NCBI GenBank assembly: GCA_947624165.1
Contig: CANQJC010000022.1
Span: 1-33,262 of the forward strand
Direction: 5' to 3'
Source: an uncultured Clostridia bacterium
GTDB taxonomy: Bacteria > Bacillota > Clostridia > UBA1381
DNA length: 33,262 bases
Below the pieces are notes generated by a model. It was not told the origin of the DNA and made no database searches. It saw nothing but the letters and a program-made list of their open reading frames with translations. Within the stretch, counting starts at the first letter, position 1. Every line of letters starts with the position of its first letter. This document shows, one piece after another, positions 25,214 to 32,628 of the stretch. A program made the position numbers and the translations under genes.

Positions 25214-25705
25214 ATGGATATTCAAGTCAGAGAATTTAAATTGAACGATACGGACAAAGTAAATGTAATATGGAACGACGTTGTTGAGGAGGGCAAGGCG
25301 TTTCCGCAGGAGGAAATTCTCGATTCGTCTTCGGGCGCGGAATTTTTTACTTCACAGTCCTTCACGGGCGTTGCCTTTGACGCGGATAACGGCGAGATAG
25401 TCGGAGTTTATATCCTTCACCCCAATAACGTCGGCAGATGCGCCCATATATGCAACGCGAGCTATGCCGTGCGCGCCGACCTGAGAGGTAACCATATAGG
25501 CGAAGCCCTTGTCAAAGACTGTATCGAAAGGGCTAAGCTTCTCGGCTTTGGCATATTGCAGTTCAACGCCGTCGTCAAAACGAACGTCGGCGCGCTCGCG
25601 CTGTATGAGAAGCTCGGCTTCACACGGCTCGGCGTTATCCCGGGCGGCTTTCGAATGAAGGACGGACATTACGAGGACATAATTCCTCACTATATAGAAT
25701 TGTAA
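25214..25705 (+). CDS. GNAT-family N-acetyltransferase
   Basis: 163 residues. The acetyl-CoA binding region is visible as SYAVRADLRGNHIGEALVKD (motif A, RGNHIG pyrophosphate loop) followed by GFGILQFNAVVKTNVGALALYEKLGF (motif B, the usual Asn and Tyr). It transfers an acetyl group to an amine substrate that the sequence does not reveal; similar proteins act on small molecules or amino acids. GAGGTG precedes the ATG. It sits 15 bases after rarA and 15 before the sugar-nucleotide enzyme; an N-acetylated amino-sugar link to the latter is possible but speculative. Confidence 0.9.
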   Translation: MDIQVREFKLNDTDKVNVIWNDVVEEGKAFPQEEILDSSSGAEFFTSQSFTGVAFDADNGEIVGVYILHPNNVGRCAHICNASYAVRADLRGNHIGEALVKDCIERAKLLGFGILQFNAVVKTNVGALALYEKLGFTRLGVIPGGFRMKDGHYEDIIPHYIEL

Positions 25706-25720
25706 CGGAAAGGGAACGGT

Positions 25721-26716
25721 ATGGATTGCACTGATTTTATCCGCGGCGAGGTTTGTATGGTCACGGGCGGCGGCGGCAGCATAGGCGGCGAGCTTGTCAG
25801 ACGTCTTTTTGATATGGGCGCGTCGAAAATTGTTATTGTGGACGTGTACGAAAACGGCGCGTACTACATTTCGCGCGAGATACCCAATTCGATCGTCGAG
25901 ATCGCGTCCGTGTGCGACAAAGACAAAATGGATCATATCGTGTCGGCTTACCGTCCGCGCGTGATTTTTCACGCCGCCGCTCATAAACATGTGCCGTTCA
26001 TGGAAGCGTGTCCCGAGGAAGCCGTTAAAAATAATATTATCGGCACGTTGGTAACGGCGCGCGCCGCGCTCAAATACGGTGCGGAGAAATTTATACTCAT
26101 ATCCACGGATAAGGCGGTGGAACCGATAAGCGTTATGGGCGCGAGCAAACGCGTATGCGAAATGATACTTTACGCGCTTTCAAAAAAAACGGACGGCACG
26201 TCGTTCACGACGGTACGTTTCGGCAACGTGCTTTCCAGCGAAGGCTCCGTGATACCGTTGTTCAAAAAACAGATAGAACGCGGAACGGTAACCGTAACGG
26301 ACGCCGAAGCGACGCGCTACTTTATGACTATACCGCAAGCCGCGAAGCTTCTGACCGATTCTCTTTCGATATCGTGCGGCGGCGATATATTCATACCCAA
26401 AATGGGCGAGAGCAAAAATATTCTCTCGATTGCGGAAGAAACGATACGCGCGGCGGGAAAAAGACCTTACGACGACGTTAAGATAAAATTTATCGGACTC
26501 AGAGCGGGCGATAAGCTTCATGAAAAACTGTTTTACGATTTTGAGAAGCCGCAGAGTACGAAATTTGACAATATACTGCGCGTCGAAGCGAGCGGAATAA
26601 AGGATCTTGAGGGCGCGCTCTGCTCTCTTAACGCCGCCGCGTCACGATGTGAGCGCGAAAAAGTAAGAGAATTGATTTTGAAAACGGCAAACTCCGCGCC
26701 CGACGCGGAGCAATAA
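25721..26716 (+). CDS. CapD/FlaA1-like NAD(P)-dependent sugar-nucleotide dehydratase/epimerase
   Basis: 331 residues, extended short-chain dehydrogenase fold. The N-terminal cofactor loop is VTGGGGSIGGEL; further signatures are IFHAAAHKHVPFME, KFILISTDKAVEP, VMGASKRVCEM (Met in place of the usual catalytic Tyr, with Lys four residues on), TVRFGNVLSSEGSVIPLF, TDAEATRYFMTIPQAA, and GLRAGDKLHEKL. These define the polysaccharide biosynthesis CapD / FlaA1 group, which acts on UDP-GlcNAc as a 4,6-dehydratase, often with 5-epimerisation. The four-helix membrane domain of full CapD is missing, so this is the soluble short form. It lies alone in a housekeeping block rather than in a capsule cluster, and the pathway it feeds is not visible. 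Confidence 0.9.
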   Translation: MDCTDFIRGEVCMVTGGGGSIGGELVRRLFDMGASKIVIVDVYENGAYYISREIPNSIVEIASVCDKDKMDHIVSAYRPRVIFHAAAHKHVPFMEACPEEAVKNNIIGTLVTARAALKYGAEKFILISTDKAVEPISVMGASKRVCEMILYALSKKTDGTSFTTVRFGNVLSSEGSVIPLFKKQIERGTVTVTDAEATRYFMTIPQAAKLLTDSLSISCGGDIFIPKMGESKNILSIAEETIRAAGKRPYDDVKIKFIGLRAGDKLHEKLFYDFEKPQSTKFDNILRVEASGIKDLEGALCSLNAAASRCEREKVRELILKTANSAPDAEQ

Positions 26717-26735
26717 ACATAAATCGGAGGCTTTA

Positions 26736-27191
26736 ATGGATATACACGAAATTTTACAGACTGCGGGACAGTATTGCTATGTCGCTTTTCAAGCCGTAAG
26801 CAAACAGGCGGGCAAAGCGCACGACGCGCTTGCCGCGTGGATAGCGTCTTTACCGCTGCCGACCTCGATAAAGCTTTTCGGCAACGAAGCCGTAAATTTA
26901 AACCTGTTCTTCGGTATCGTAGCGTTTCTTCTTGTCATGAATATATGGTCGTTCACACTTTTCGCGCGCGACAAATCGAAGGCGAAACGCAAGGAAAGAC
27001 GCGTGAGTGAAAAAAAGATGATGCGCGTATGCTTCTGGGGCGGCGCGATAGGCGGTATCATCGGCATGAACGCGTTCCGCCACAAAACGCTCAAAAAAAA
27101 GTTTTCCGTCGGGATACCGATCCTTTTTGTGATCCAGCTTATCCTCGACAGCTTCGTTCTCGGTTTCCTCGCTTTTTGGACATTTTTTTAA
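26736..27191 (+). CDS. DUF1294 family membrane protein
   Basis: 151 residues. A first transmembrane helix (LNLFFGIVAFLLVMNIWSF) is followed by FARDKSKAKRKERRVSEKKMMRVCFWGGAIGGIIGMNAFRHKT and a final hydrophobic stretch (VGIPILFVIQLILDSFVLGF). The DK..A....RR, GGA.G...GM..FRHKT pattern is characteristic of DUF1294, small inner-membrane proteins of unknown function. There is an unusual N-terminal extension of about 55 residues before the first helix. Last gene of the long block that begins at 13987; no clear terminator follows. Confidence 0.9.
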   Translation: MDIHEILQTAGQYCYVAFQAVSKQAGKAHDALAAWIASLPLPTSIKLFGNEAVNLNLFFGIVAFLLVMNIWSFTLFARDKSKAKRKERRVSEKKMMRVCFWGGAIGGIIGMNAFRHKTLKKKFSVGIPILFVIQLILDSFVLGFLAFWTFF

Positions 27192-27218
27192 AAACCTCTG
27201 GAAATTCGTCTCGGAATA

Positions 27219-27227
27219 TGATATAAT
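27219..27227 (+). promoter_or_regulatory. Extended -10 promoter of the eutS-eutP unit
   Basis: TGATATAAT at 27219-27227 is a full extended -10 (TGnTATAAT). The -35 position (TGGAAA near 27199) is poor, as is usual for extended -10 promoters. Confidence 0.6.
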
Positions 27228-27233
27228 AGTTTT

Positions 27234-27293
27234 ACGGCGACGAAGCCGCCTTCGCGGACATTACCGCGTCACCCAAGGCAAAGCCTTCGCCGT
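27234..27293 (+). ncRNA. Candidate structured leader RNA of eutS-eutP
   Basis: An outer stem ACGGCGA (27234-27240) / TCGCCGT (27287-27293) encloses three short hairpins: CGAAG/CTTCG (27241-27254), CGG/CCG around 27255-27266, and AAGGC/GCCTT (27275-27287). It would be at the very start of the eutS transcript. No poly-T follows, and it does not match the cobalamin riboswitch or the EutV double hairpin that I know from eut operons. Class unknown; a dispersed palindromic repeat is an alternative. Confidence 0.4.
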
Positions 27294-27334
27294 CCGAAAA
27301 AACATTGACCCGATCCTTGAAAGGAAGATACGTC

Positions 27335-27712
27335 ATGGAATTGAAGGATATTTTATCGTCACAGGATAAATTAAGAATAATTCAGGAGCTTGTACCCGGT
27401 AAGCAGATAACGCTTCTGCACGTCATAGCCAGCCCCGACCCCGTGCTTTACACAAAGCTCGGCTTGAATCCCGAAATAGATTACGACAAAAGCGCGATAG
27501 GAATATTGACCGTAAGCCCTGCCGAGACTGCGGTGATATGCGCCGATATCGCGACAAAAACAGCGAACGTGGATTTAAGCTTTGTCGACCGCTTCAGCGG
27601 TACGCTCATTATTACCGGCATGGTCGCGGACGTGGAAACCGCGCTTCGTTCAATCATGGAATACGCCGAAAAGACGCTCGGTTACACCTGCTGCCAAATC
27701 ACAAAAACATGA
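27335..27712 (+). CDS. eutS: Bacterial microcompartment shell protein EutS
   Basis: 125 residues from the ATG at 27335, with AAAGGAAG upstream; a TTG at 27305 has no ribosome site. The chain matches the circularly permuted BMC-domain proteins EutS/PduU: RIIQELVPGKQITLLHVIASPDP, LGLNPEIDYDKSAIGILTVSPAETAVICADIATKT, VDLSFVDRFSGTLIITG, then TALRSIMEYAEKTLGYT. Such proteins form hexameric tiles in the shell of ethanolamine or propanediol organelles. The stop overlaps the EutP start (ATGA). No other shell protein or Eut enzyme is encoded nearby, so it cannot build a shell alone and would serve one encoded elsewhere, or do something else. Confidence 0.93.
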   Translation: MELKDILSSQDKLRIIQELVPGKQITLLHVIASPDPVLYTKLGLNPEIDYDKSAIGILTVSPAETAVICADIATKTANVDLSFVDRFSGTLIITGMVADVETALRSIMEYAEKTLGYTCCQITKT

Positions 27713-28167
27713 AGAAGATAATACTTGTCGGACGCAGCGAGTGCGGCAAAACGACGCTCACGCAAGCGTTAAAAGGCGAGAAGATACATTATCACAAAAC
27801 GCAGTACGTTAACCGCTTCGACGTGATAATCGACACGCCCGGAGAATACGTGCAAACAAAGCACCTGGGCAACGCGCTCGCGATGTATACGTTTGAAGCG
27901 GACGTCGTGGGACTTCTTCTCAGCGCGCGCGAACCGTATTCGCTTTATCCCCCCGCCGTAACTCCCGTCGCGAACAGACCCGTTATAGGTATCGTGACGC
28001 AGATAAACAGCGAAGGAGCCGACCCGGACAGAGCGGAACGCTGGCTCCGTCTCGCGGGCTGTGAAACCGTGTTCCGCATCGACTCGAAAACCGGCGAGGG
28101 AGTTTGGAGAATTATAGACTACCTGCGCGAGGACGGCGACGTTATGCCGTGGGAGGAAAAGAAGTAA
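27709..28167 (+). CDS. eutP: EutP/PduV-type small GTPase-like protein
   Basis: 152 residues beginning at the ATG that overlaps the eutS stop. P-loop GRSECGKTT (residues 8-16), switch-II equivalent DTPGEYVQ, C-terminal region DPDRAERWLRLAGC and SKTGEGV (G5-like) are all as in EutP. The base-specificity motif reads TQIN, with Asn100 where the family usually has Asp (T-K/Q-I-D). Asp makes the guanine contact, so nucleotide specificity may be relaxed or changed (inference). EutP/PduV proteins associate with ethanolamine/propanediol microcompartments; their exact role is unsettled. Ends in a terminator, so the transcript holds only eutS and eutP. Confidence 0.92.
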   Translation: MKKIILVGRSECGKTTLTQALKGEKIHYHKTQYVNRFDVIIDTPGEYVQTKHLGNALAMYTFEADVVGLLLSAREPYSLYPPAVTPVANRPVIGIVTQINSEGADPDRAERWLRLAGCETVFRIDSKTGEGVWRIIDYLREDGDVMPWEEKK

Positions 28168-28178
28168 ATTGTATAAAT

Positions 28179-28203
28179 AACCGCCGATTTTACGGCGGTT
28201 TTT
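28179..28203 (+). terminator. Intrinsic terminator after eutP
   Basis: AACCGCCG, loop ATTTTA, CGGCGGTT, then T's. Confidence 0.88.
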
Positions 28204-28232
28204 AACATTATTTGACAAATTATCAGCCTTAT

Positions 28233-28261
28233 TTGACAAGCGGGTAAAAATTTAGTATAAT
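28233..28261 (+). promoter_or_regulatory. Promoter of the stalk-domain protein gene, with upstream direct repeat
   Basis: TTGACA (28233-28238), 17 bases, TATAAT (28256-28261). The 11-base sequence TTATTTGACAA that contains the -35 is repeated exactly at 28208-28218, 21 bases upstream (two helical turns). Confidence 0.85.
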
Positions 28262-28324
28262 AAATAATGTATATTCGGAAAATAAATTACCTTGAAATAA
28301 TTGCTTATGAAAGGATAGAGTAAA

Positions 28325-29284
28325 ATGAAAAAGATAATTTCCGCGCTGATCGCCGCTTCGCTGTGCTTTATGAGCGCGCATGTTTCATTGGCGGCGGAAA
28401 GCTGGCGCGAAGCTTTTGTCACAAGACTTATGCGTACAATATCCTCCGACCCGTCTTATAACGAGGTCGTTTTGACGGATCTCGACAAGAACGGCATACC
28501 CGAAGCGTTTGTTATGCGCGGCGGCGCGGACGGAGGAATAAGCGCGGGCTTCACAATGAACGGCAATACGATCTCGCCGATAGAAGTACCCGGCAATATC
28601 ATAGGCGGCTGCCTTACGGACATAACCGTCTACAACGACAACGGCAGATATATTTTTGTCGGATGCGAGATACCGCGCTACGCGTCGGTAATCAATTATT
28701 ACAAGCTGATATTTGACGGACAGAAGCTTACCGCCGAGAAAATATTCAAATCTTATGTAAGCTCGTATCCGACTATCCCGTATCCCGACATATACGGCAA
28801 CGATTTCCTGACAAACGGATATCCGAACAGAACAAAAATAAAGGACTTTGTGGACAGCTATGAGGGTATGAATTCGCTTACAGCGGGCAGCTCGAACGCG
28901 AAGCTGATAGTCGACGGAAACGAAATGGAGGTTTTCGGCTACACCGTAAACGACTCCAATTACTACAAAATACGCGATATAGCGATGATCCTGCGTACCA
29001 CTGCGGCGCGCTTTGACGTTTCCTGGGACGAGGATCTCAGCGCGATCGCCGTTTCGAGGGGCTTGAAATATACGATAGTCGGCGGCGAACTGAGCGAGGG
29101 CGAAGCGGCAATAAACGTGGAACAGAACAGCGCGCCCGTCTATGTGGACGGCGAGGAGCGCGAGCTGCTTTCGTATAATATAAACGGCAACACTTATTTT
29201 AAAATACGTGACATCGCCGATATGATAGGATTCGCGGTAGACTGGGACGGCGACGCTCAGGCTGTCATCATCAGAACGGAATAA
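28325..29284 (+). CDS. Secreted protein with two copper-amine-oxidase-N-like (stalk) repeats
   Basis: 319 residues. A signal peptide (ISALIAASLCFMSAHVSLA, cleaved before AES). A middle domain of about 150 residues begins like VLTDLDKNGIPEAFVMRGG, an EF-hand-like/VCBS-type acidic loop. The C-terminal ~120 residues hold two copies of a stalk-domain unit: KLIVDGNEMEVFGYTVNDSN with YYKIRDIAMIL, and APVYVDGEERELLSYNINGN with YFKIRDIADMIGF. Such repeats are common in clostridial surface proteins and are probably binding or structural rather than enzymatic. No SLH or membrane anchor. The diesterase gene follows after 2 bases, so the two are co-expressed. Confidence 0.85.
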   Translation: MKKIISALIAASLCFMSAHVSLAAESWREAFVTRLMRTISSDPSYNEVVLTDLDKNGIPEAFVMRGGADGGISAGFTMNGNTISPIEVPGNIIGGCLTDITVYNDNGRYIFVGCEIPRYASVINYYKLIFDGQKLTAEKIFKSYVSSYPTIPYPDIYGNDFLTNGYPNRTKIKDFVDSYEGMNSLTAGSSNAKLIVDGNEMEVFGYTVNDSNYYKIRDIAMILRTTAARFDVSWDEDLSAIAVSRGLKYTIVGGELSEGEAAINVEQNSAPVYVDGEERELLSYNINGNTYFKIRDIADMIGFAVDWDGDAQAVIIRTE

Positions 29285-29286
29285 TC

Positions 29287-30174
29287 ATGTATAATATAAG
29301 AAAAAAACTGTGCTTCCTTATGTTTCTCATGTTCGCGGTGTCGGTGGCCATGCTCAAAATAAGCCCGCGCACCGCCGATACTATATCCGTCGCCGACACG
29401 TCCGCGCAGAGCGGCACATACGCGTATTCAAGCATGTTTGACGGTGAGGACGCGAAATTCGTCGCGCACAGAGGATACTCGAATTACGCGCCCGAAAACA
29501 GCATCGCCGCATTTGAAACAGCCGGAAAATTCGGTTTTTGGGGTATAGAAACGGACGTGTACGAAACTACGGACGGAGCGTTCGTATGTATGCACGACGA
29601 GGAGCTTGACCGCACCACGAACGGTGAAGGCAAGATAACCGATTATTCGCTTTCACAGCTTGCCGAATTTGAGATAGACACGGGAAACAATATTGAAACG
29701 ACCGAAAACAAGAAGATCCCGACGGTTAACGAATATCTTGAAATATGCGCGCGCTACGGCTGCGCCGCCATAGTAGAAATAAAAACGATTCGGAATTACG
29801 ACGCTCTTCTCGCCCTTATACGCGACAGCGGACTGCACGATAACTGCGTCGTAATGGGAAACATAAACGATATGTGGGAGATCCGCGCGCGTGACGCAGA
29901 TATCCCCGTTATGACTATCGGTTACACGCCCGCGCCGTACACGGACAGTCTCGCGGACATAACGCAGATACCGAACAACCGCGGAGTGCTTTACAATTAC
30001 CCGCAGGTAGACGCCGCCGCGATAAATTCCCTTCATGAGCAGGGTATATACTGCGGAGTATGGTCGATAGACGACAAAGACGTGGCGCAGCAATATATAG
30101 ATTACGGAGCCGATTTTGTTGTGACGAACGAGATCCCCGCCGTGCTCGATTATATGCCTAACGAAAACGAATAA
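29287..30174 (+). CDS. Membrane-anchored glycerophosphodiester phosphodiesterase (GDPD)
   Basis: 295 residues. The N-terminus has a single hydrophobic anchor (LCFLMFLMFAVSVAMLKI), placing the enzyme outside the cell. The GDPD TIM-barrel motifs are complete: VAHRGYSNYAPENS with His61, GIETDVYETTDG with Glu88 and Asp90, VCMHDEELDRTTNG with His103, and AIVEIKT further on (metal-ligand Glu). VWSIDDKDVAQQYIDYGADFVVTN is the usual C-terminal signature. The enzyme splits glycerophosphodiesters to glycerol-3-phosphate and an alcohol; teichoic acid or phospholipid head groups are possible substrates. Starts 2 bases after the stalk protein and ends in a terminator. Confidence 0.93.
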   Translation: MYNIRKKLCFLMFLMFAVSVAMLKISPRTADTISVADTSAQSGTYAYSSMFDGEDAKFVAHRGYSNYAPENSIAAFETAGKFGFWGIETDVYETTDGAFVCMHDEELDRTTNGEGKITDYSLSQLAEFEIDTGNNIETTENKKIPTVNEYLEICARYGCAAIVEIKTIRNYDALLALIRDSGLHDNCVVMGNINDMWEIRARDADIPVMTIGYTPAPYTDSLADITQIPNNRGVLYNYPQVDAAAINSLHEQGIYCGVWSIDDKDVAQQYIDYGADFVVTNEIPAVLDYMPNENE

Positions 30175-30185
30175 AAAAAGATACA

Positions 30186-30213
30186 AAAATACGGTGTAAA
30201 CGCCGTATTTTTT
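30186..30213 (+). terminator. Intrinsic terminator after the GDPD gene
   Basis: AAAATACGGTG pairs with CGCCGTATTTT (one wobble) across TAAA, followed by T's. Confidence 0.85.
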
Positions 30214-30214
30214 G

Positions 30215-30252
30215 TTTACTTTTTTGACCGCATATGATATAATTTTTATAAT
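30215..30252 (+). promoter_or_regulatory. Two overlapping promoters of the GH112 phosphorylase gene
   Basis: Promoter A: TTTACT (30215-30220), 17 bases, TATAAT (30238-30243), with an extended -10 TG. Promoter B: TTGACC (30224-30229), 17 bases, TATAAT (30247-30252). The two are shifted by 9 bases. Confidence 0.75.
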
Positions 30253-30282
30253 ACAAAAATTACCGAAAAGGAGAGATACAAT

Positions 30283-32424
30283 ATGAGCAAGACTAAGGGC
30301 GGCTTCACGCTCCCCGGTGAGAGCGGATACGAGGAATTAACGCTGCAAATGGCTGAAAAATGGGGCGCGGACGTAATACGCGATTCCGACGGCACGGAGC
30401 TTTCACCCGAAATAATCAACGCGGGCTACGGCATTTACTCGACTATCTGCATAATCCGCGACCATAACGAGTGGGCGAAAGCGAACCCCGATAAATTACA
30501 GCAGACCTTTCTTATGACTAACCCGATCGTCGCTACGGAAACAGAGCTGACCGTCGATTTAATGCAGGACTTCTTTGCGGAGCAGTTTAAAATCAACGAC
30601 AGCGCGGAATCCAAGGAATACTGGCAGGTATTCGACCGTACGACGAACGAGGAGATAAAGGACTGGTCCTACGCGGACGGCAAGGTCACTATCAAGAACA
30701 TCACGCCGTTCCACAAGTACACGGTAAACTTCCTCGCGTGGCGCATCTGGGAGGAAATCTCGATGTACAACCACACGACGAACAACTGGGACAAGGAGCA
30801 TCTCATGCAGATAGATCCGCGCTATCCCGAAACGCAGAAATTCATGCTCGACTGGCTCAAAAATTGGTGCGAGACGCACCCCGCGACGACCGTTGTGCGC
30901 TTCACGTCGATGTTCTATAACTTCGTATGGATTTGGGGTTCAAATCCGCGCAATCAGCAGCTTTTCTCCGACTGGGGCTCGTACGACTTTACCGTGTCGC
31001 CGCTCGCGCTCAAGGAGTTTGAGAAGAAATACGGTTACAAAATCACGTCCGAGGACTTCATCAACAAGGGCAACCTCCACGCAACGCACATGACCGCGCC
31101 GCAGACGAAGCTCGATTGGATGGATTTTGTCAACGAATTTGTCGTTGGTTTCGGTAAGCAGCTCGTTGACCTCGTACACGGCTACGGCAAGAAAGCGTAC
31201 GTGTTTTACGACGATTCGTGGGTAGGCGTTGAGCCGTGGGGCGAGAGGTTCAAGGACTTCGGATTTGATGGACTTATAAAGTGCGTGTTCAACGGCTTTG
31301 AAACGCGCCTGTGTGCGGGCGTTGACGCGGTTGAAACGCACGAGATAAGACTTCACCCGTACCTGTTCCCCGTGGGCCTCGGCGGTGCGCCGACGTTCAT
31401 GGAGGGCGGCAACCCGACGAGAGAAGCGCAGGGTTACTGGAAAAACGTGCGCCGCGCGCTTCTCCGCGATAAAATCGACCGAATCGGCTTGGGCGGCTAT
31501 TTGTCTCTGACGATTCCGTTCCCTGATTTCCAGGATTATATTGAGAAAATCTCGGACGAGTTCAGAGTAATAAAGGAGTTCCACACCGAGGGCAAGCCGT
31601 ATGTGCTCAAGCCGAGAATAGCGGTGCTGCACTTCTGGGGCAAGCTTCGCTCGTGGATATGCTCGGGTCATTATCACGAACACCCCGAGGTTGACCTTAT
31701 AAACATAAACGAAGCTCTTTCGGGACTTCCGTTTGACGTTGAGTTTATCGGCTTCGACGACGTAAAGAACGGTAAGCTTGAGGACTTTGACGTTGTCATA
31801 AACGCCGGCAAGGCGGGCAGCGCGTGGTCGGGCGGCGAAAGCTGGAACGACGCGGCGGTCGTTGAAAAACTCACGAAATGGGTTTATGACGGCGGCGTGT
31901 TCATCGGTGTAAACGAGCCTTCGGCGGTCGCAGGCGGCGACACGTACTTCAAGATGGCTCACGTTCTCGGCGTAGATGAGGACACCGGCGCGAGAATTTG
32001 TCACGGACGCTACACCTTTGAGCCGACAAACTGCGCTTGCGTGCAGGATAAGGATTCGTTCAAGGTGAACGAGGGTATTTACCTTATCGACGCGGATACC
32101 GTTGTCGCGGCGGAAAAGGACGGCGTACCCGTTGTCGCGCGTCACGCGTTCGGCAAGGGCGCGGGCGTGTACCTTGCAAGCTTCACCGTGAACGAAAAGA
32201 ACACGCGTATGCTGATGAGCCTTATCCTCAAAAATACGGGCGAGGGTATGGATCAGAATTACATCACCGATAATCTCTGGTGCGAATGCGCGTACTATCC
32301 GAGCAGTAAGGAGCTTGTTGTGATAAATAACAGCGACGCCGAGCAGACAACGACCGTTAAAACCGACTTCGGCGACAAGACCGTCACCCTCGGCGCATTC
32401 GATACAAAGATTTTGAAGCTGTAA
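30283..32424 (+). CDS. GH112 phosphorylase (galacto-N-biose/lacto-N-biose or galactosyl-rhamnose type)
   Basis: 713 residues, full family length; AAGGAGAG precedes the ATG. It begins KGGFTLPGESGYEELTLQMAEKWGADVIRDSDGTELS, and shows FTSMFYNFVWIWGSNPRNQQLFSDWGSYDF and VFYDDSWVGVEPWG with an Asp pair at 310-311 in the region of the family's catalytic acid. It lacks a signal peptide, so it acts in the cytosol on imported disaccharides: phosphorolysis of a beta-1,3-galactosyl-N-acetylhexosamine from mucin or milk glycans, or of beta-1,4-galactosyl-rhamnose. Both specificities exist in GH112 and I cannot separate them here. No NahK kinase, transporter or galactose genes are adjacent, unlike the bifidobacterial lnp cluster. 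It is a single-gene unit with two promoters and a terminator. Confidence 0.93.
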   Translation: MSKTKGGFTLPGESGYEELTLQMAEKWGADVIRDSDGTELSPEIINAGYGIYSTICIIRDHNEWAKANPDKLQQTFLMTNPIVATETELTVDLMQDFFAEQFKINDSAESKEYWQVFDRTTNEEIKDWSYADGKVTIKNITPFHKYTVNFLAWRIWEEISMYNHTTNNWDKEHLMQIDPRYPETQKFMLDWLKNWCETHPATTVVRFTSMFYNFVWIWGSNPRNQQLFSDWGSYDFTVSPLALKEFEKKYGYKITSEDFINKGNLHATHMTAPQTKLDWMDFVNEFVVGFGKQLVDLVHGYGKKAYVFYDDSWVGVEPWGERFKDFGFDGLIKCVFNGFETRLCAGVDAVETHEIRLHPYLFPVGLGGAPTFMEGGNPTREAQGYWKNVRRALLRDKIDRIGLGGYLSLTIPFPDFQDYIEKISDEFRVIKEFHTEGKPYVLKPRIAVLHFWGKLRSWICSGHYHEHPEVDLININEALSGLPFDVEFIGFDDVKNGKLEDFDVVINAGKAGSAWSGGESWNDAAVVEKLTKWVYDGGVFIGVNEPSAVAGGDTYFKMAHVLGVDEDTGARICHGRYTFEPTNCACVQDKDSFKVNEGIYLIDADTVVAAEKDGVPVVARHAFGKGAGVYLASFTVNEKNTRMLMSLILKNTGEGMDQNYITDNLWCECAYYPSSKELVVINNSDAEQTTTVKTDFGDKTVTLGAFDTKILKL

Positions 32425-32439
32425 AAGGCATACAAAAAG

Positions 32440-32504
32440 AACACCCGTCGGGTGTTATAAGAAAGTGAAGACAAAGAGAGGATTTAAGCTAAATCCTCTC
32501 TTTT
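32440..32504 (+). terminator. Double hairpin terminator after the phosphorylase
   Basis: A first hairpin AACACCC/GGGTGTT (32440-32456) has no T run. The second, AAAGAGAGGATTTA / TAAATCCTCTCTTT (32473-32503), runs into TTTT and is a strong intrinsic terminator. Confidence 0.88.
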
Positions 32505-32548
32505 AATAAATCCTTGCAATATTTTTTTCATTTTCATACCTTCAATAC

Positions 32549-32585
32549 TATATGTTATATAATATGTTAATAATTATAACATATA
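32549..32585. promoter_or_regulatory. Operator-like inverted repeat upstream of the RHH gene
   Basis: TATATGTTATA (32549-32559) and its exact complement TATAACATATA (32575-32585), separated by 15 bases, with a further TATGTTA core between them. A -10-like TATAAT (32558-32563) lies inside, so a bound repressor would block the promoter. Confidence 0.55.
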
Positions 32586-32628
32586 TTTATAACCACTGTC
32601 AAGATAGAATATATGTGAGGTGTTAAAA

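Noticed and set aside
23873..28167. Predicted GTPase partner for the GAP1-like protein among downstream genes (EutP)
   Set aside because: EutP is about 4.7 kb further on, in a separate transcription unit paired with eutS, so there is no contextual reason to link it to the GAP1-like protein.
30940..32145. Open frame of 401 codons on the minus strand inside the GH112 gene
   Set aside because: Shadow of the phosphorylase: low-complexity Arg/Val/His composition, no start signal, no recognisable domain.
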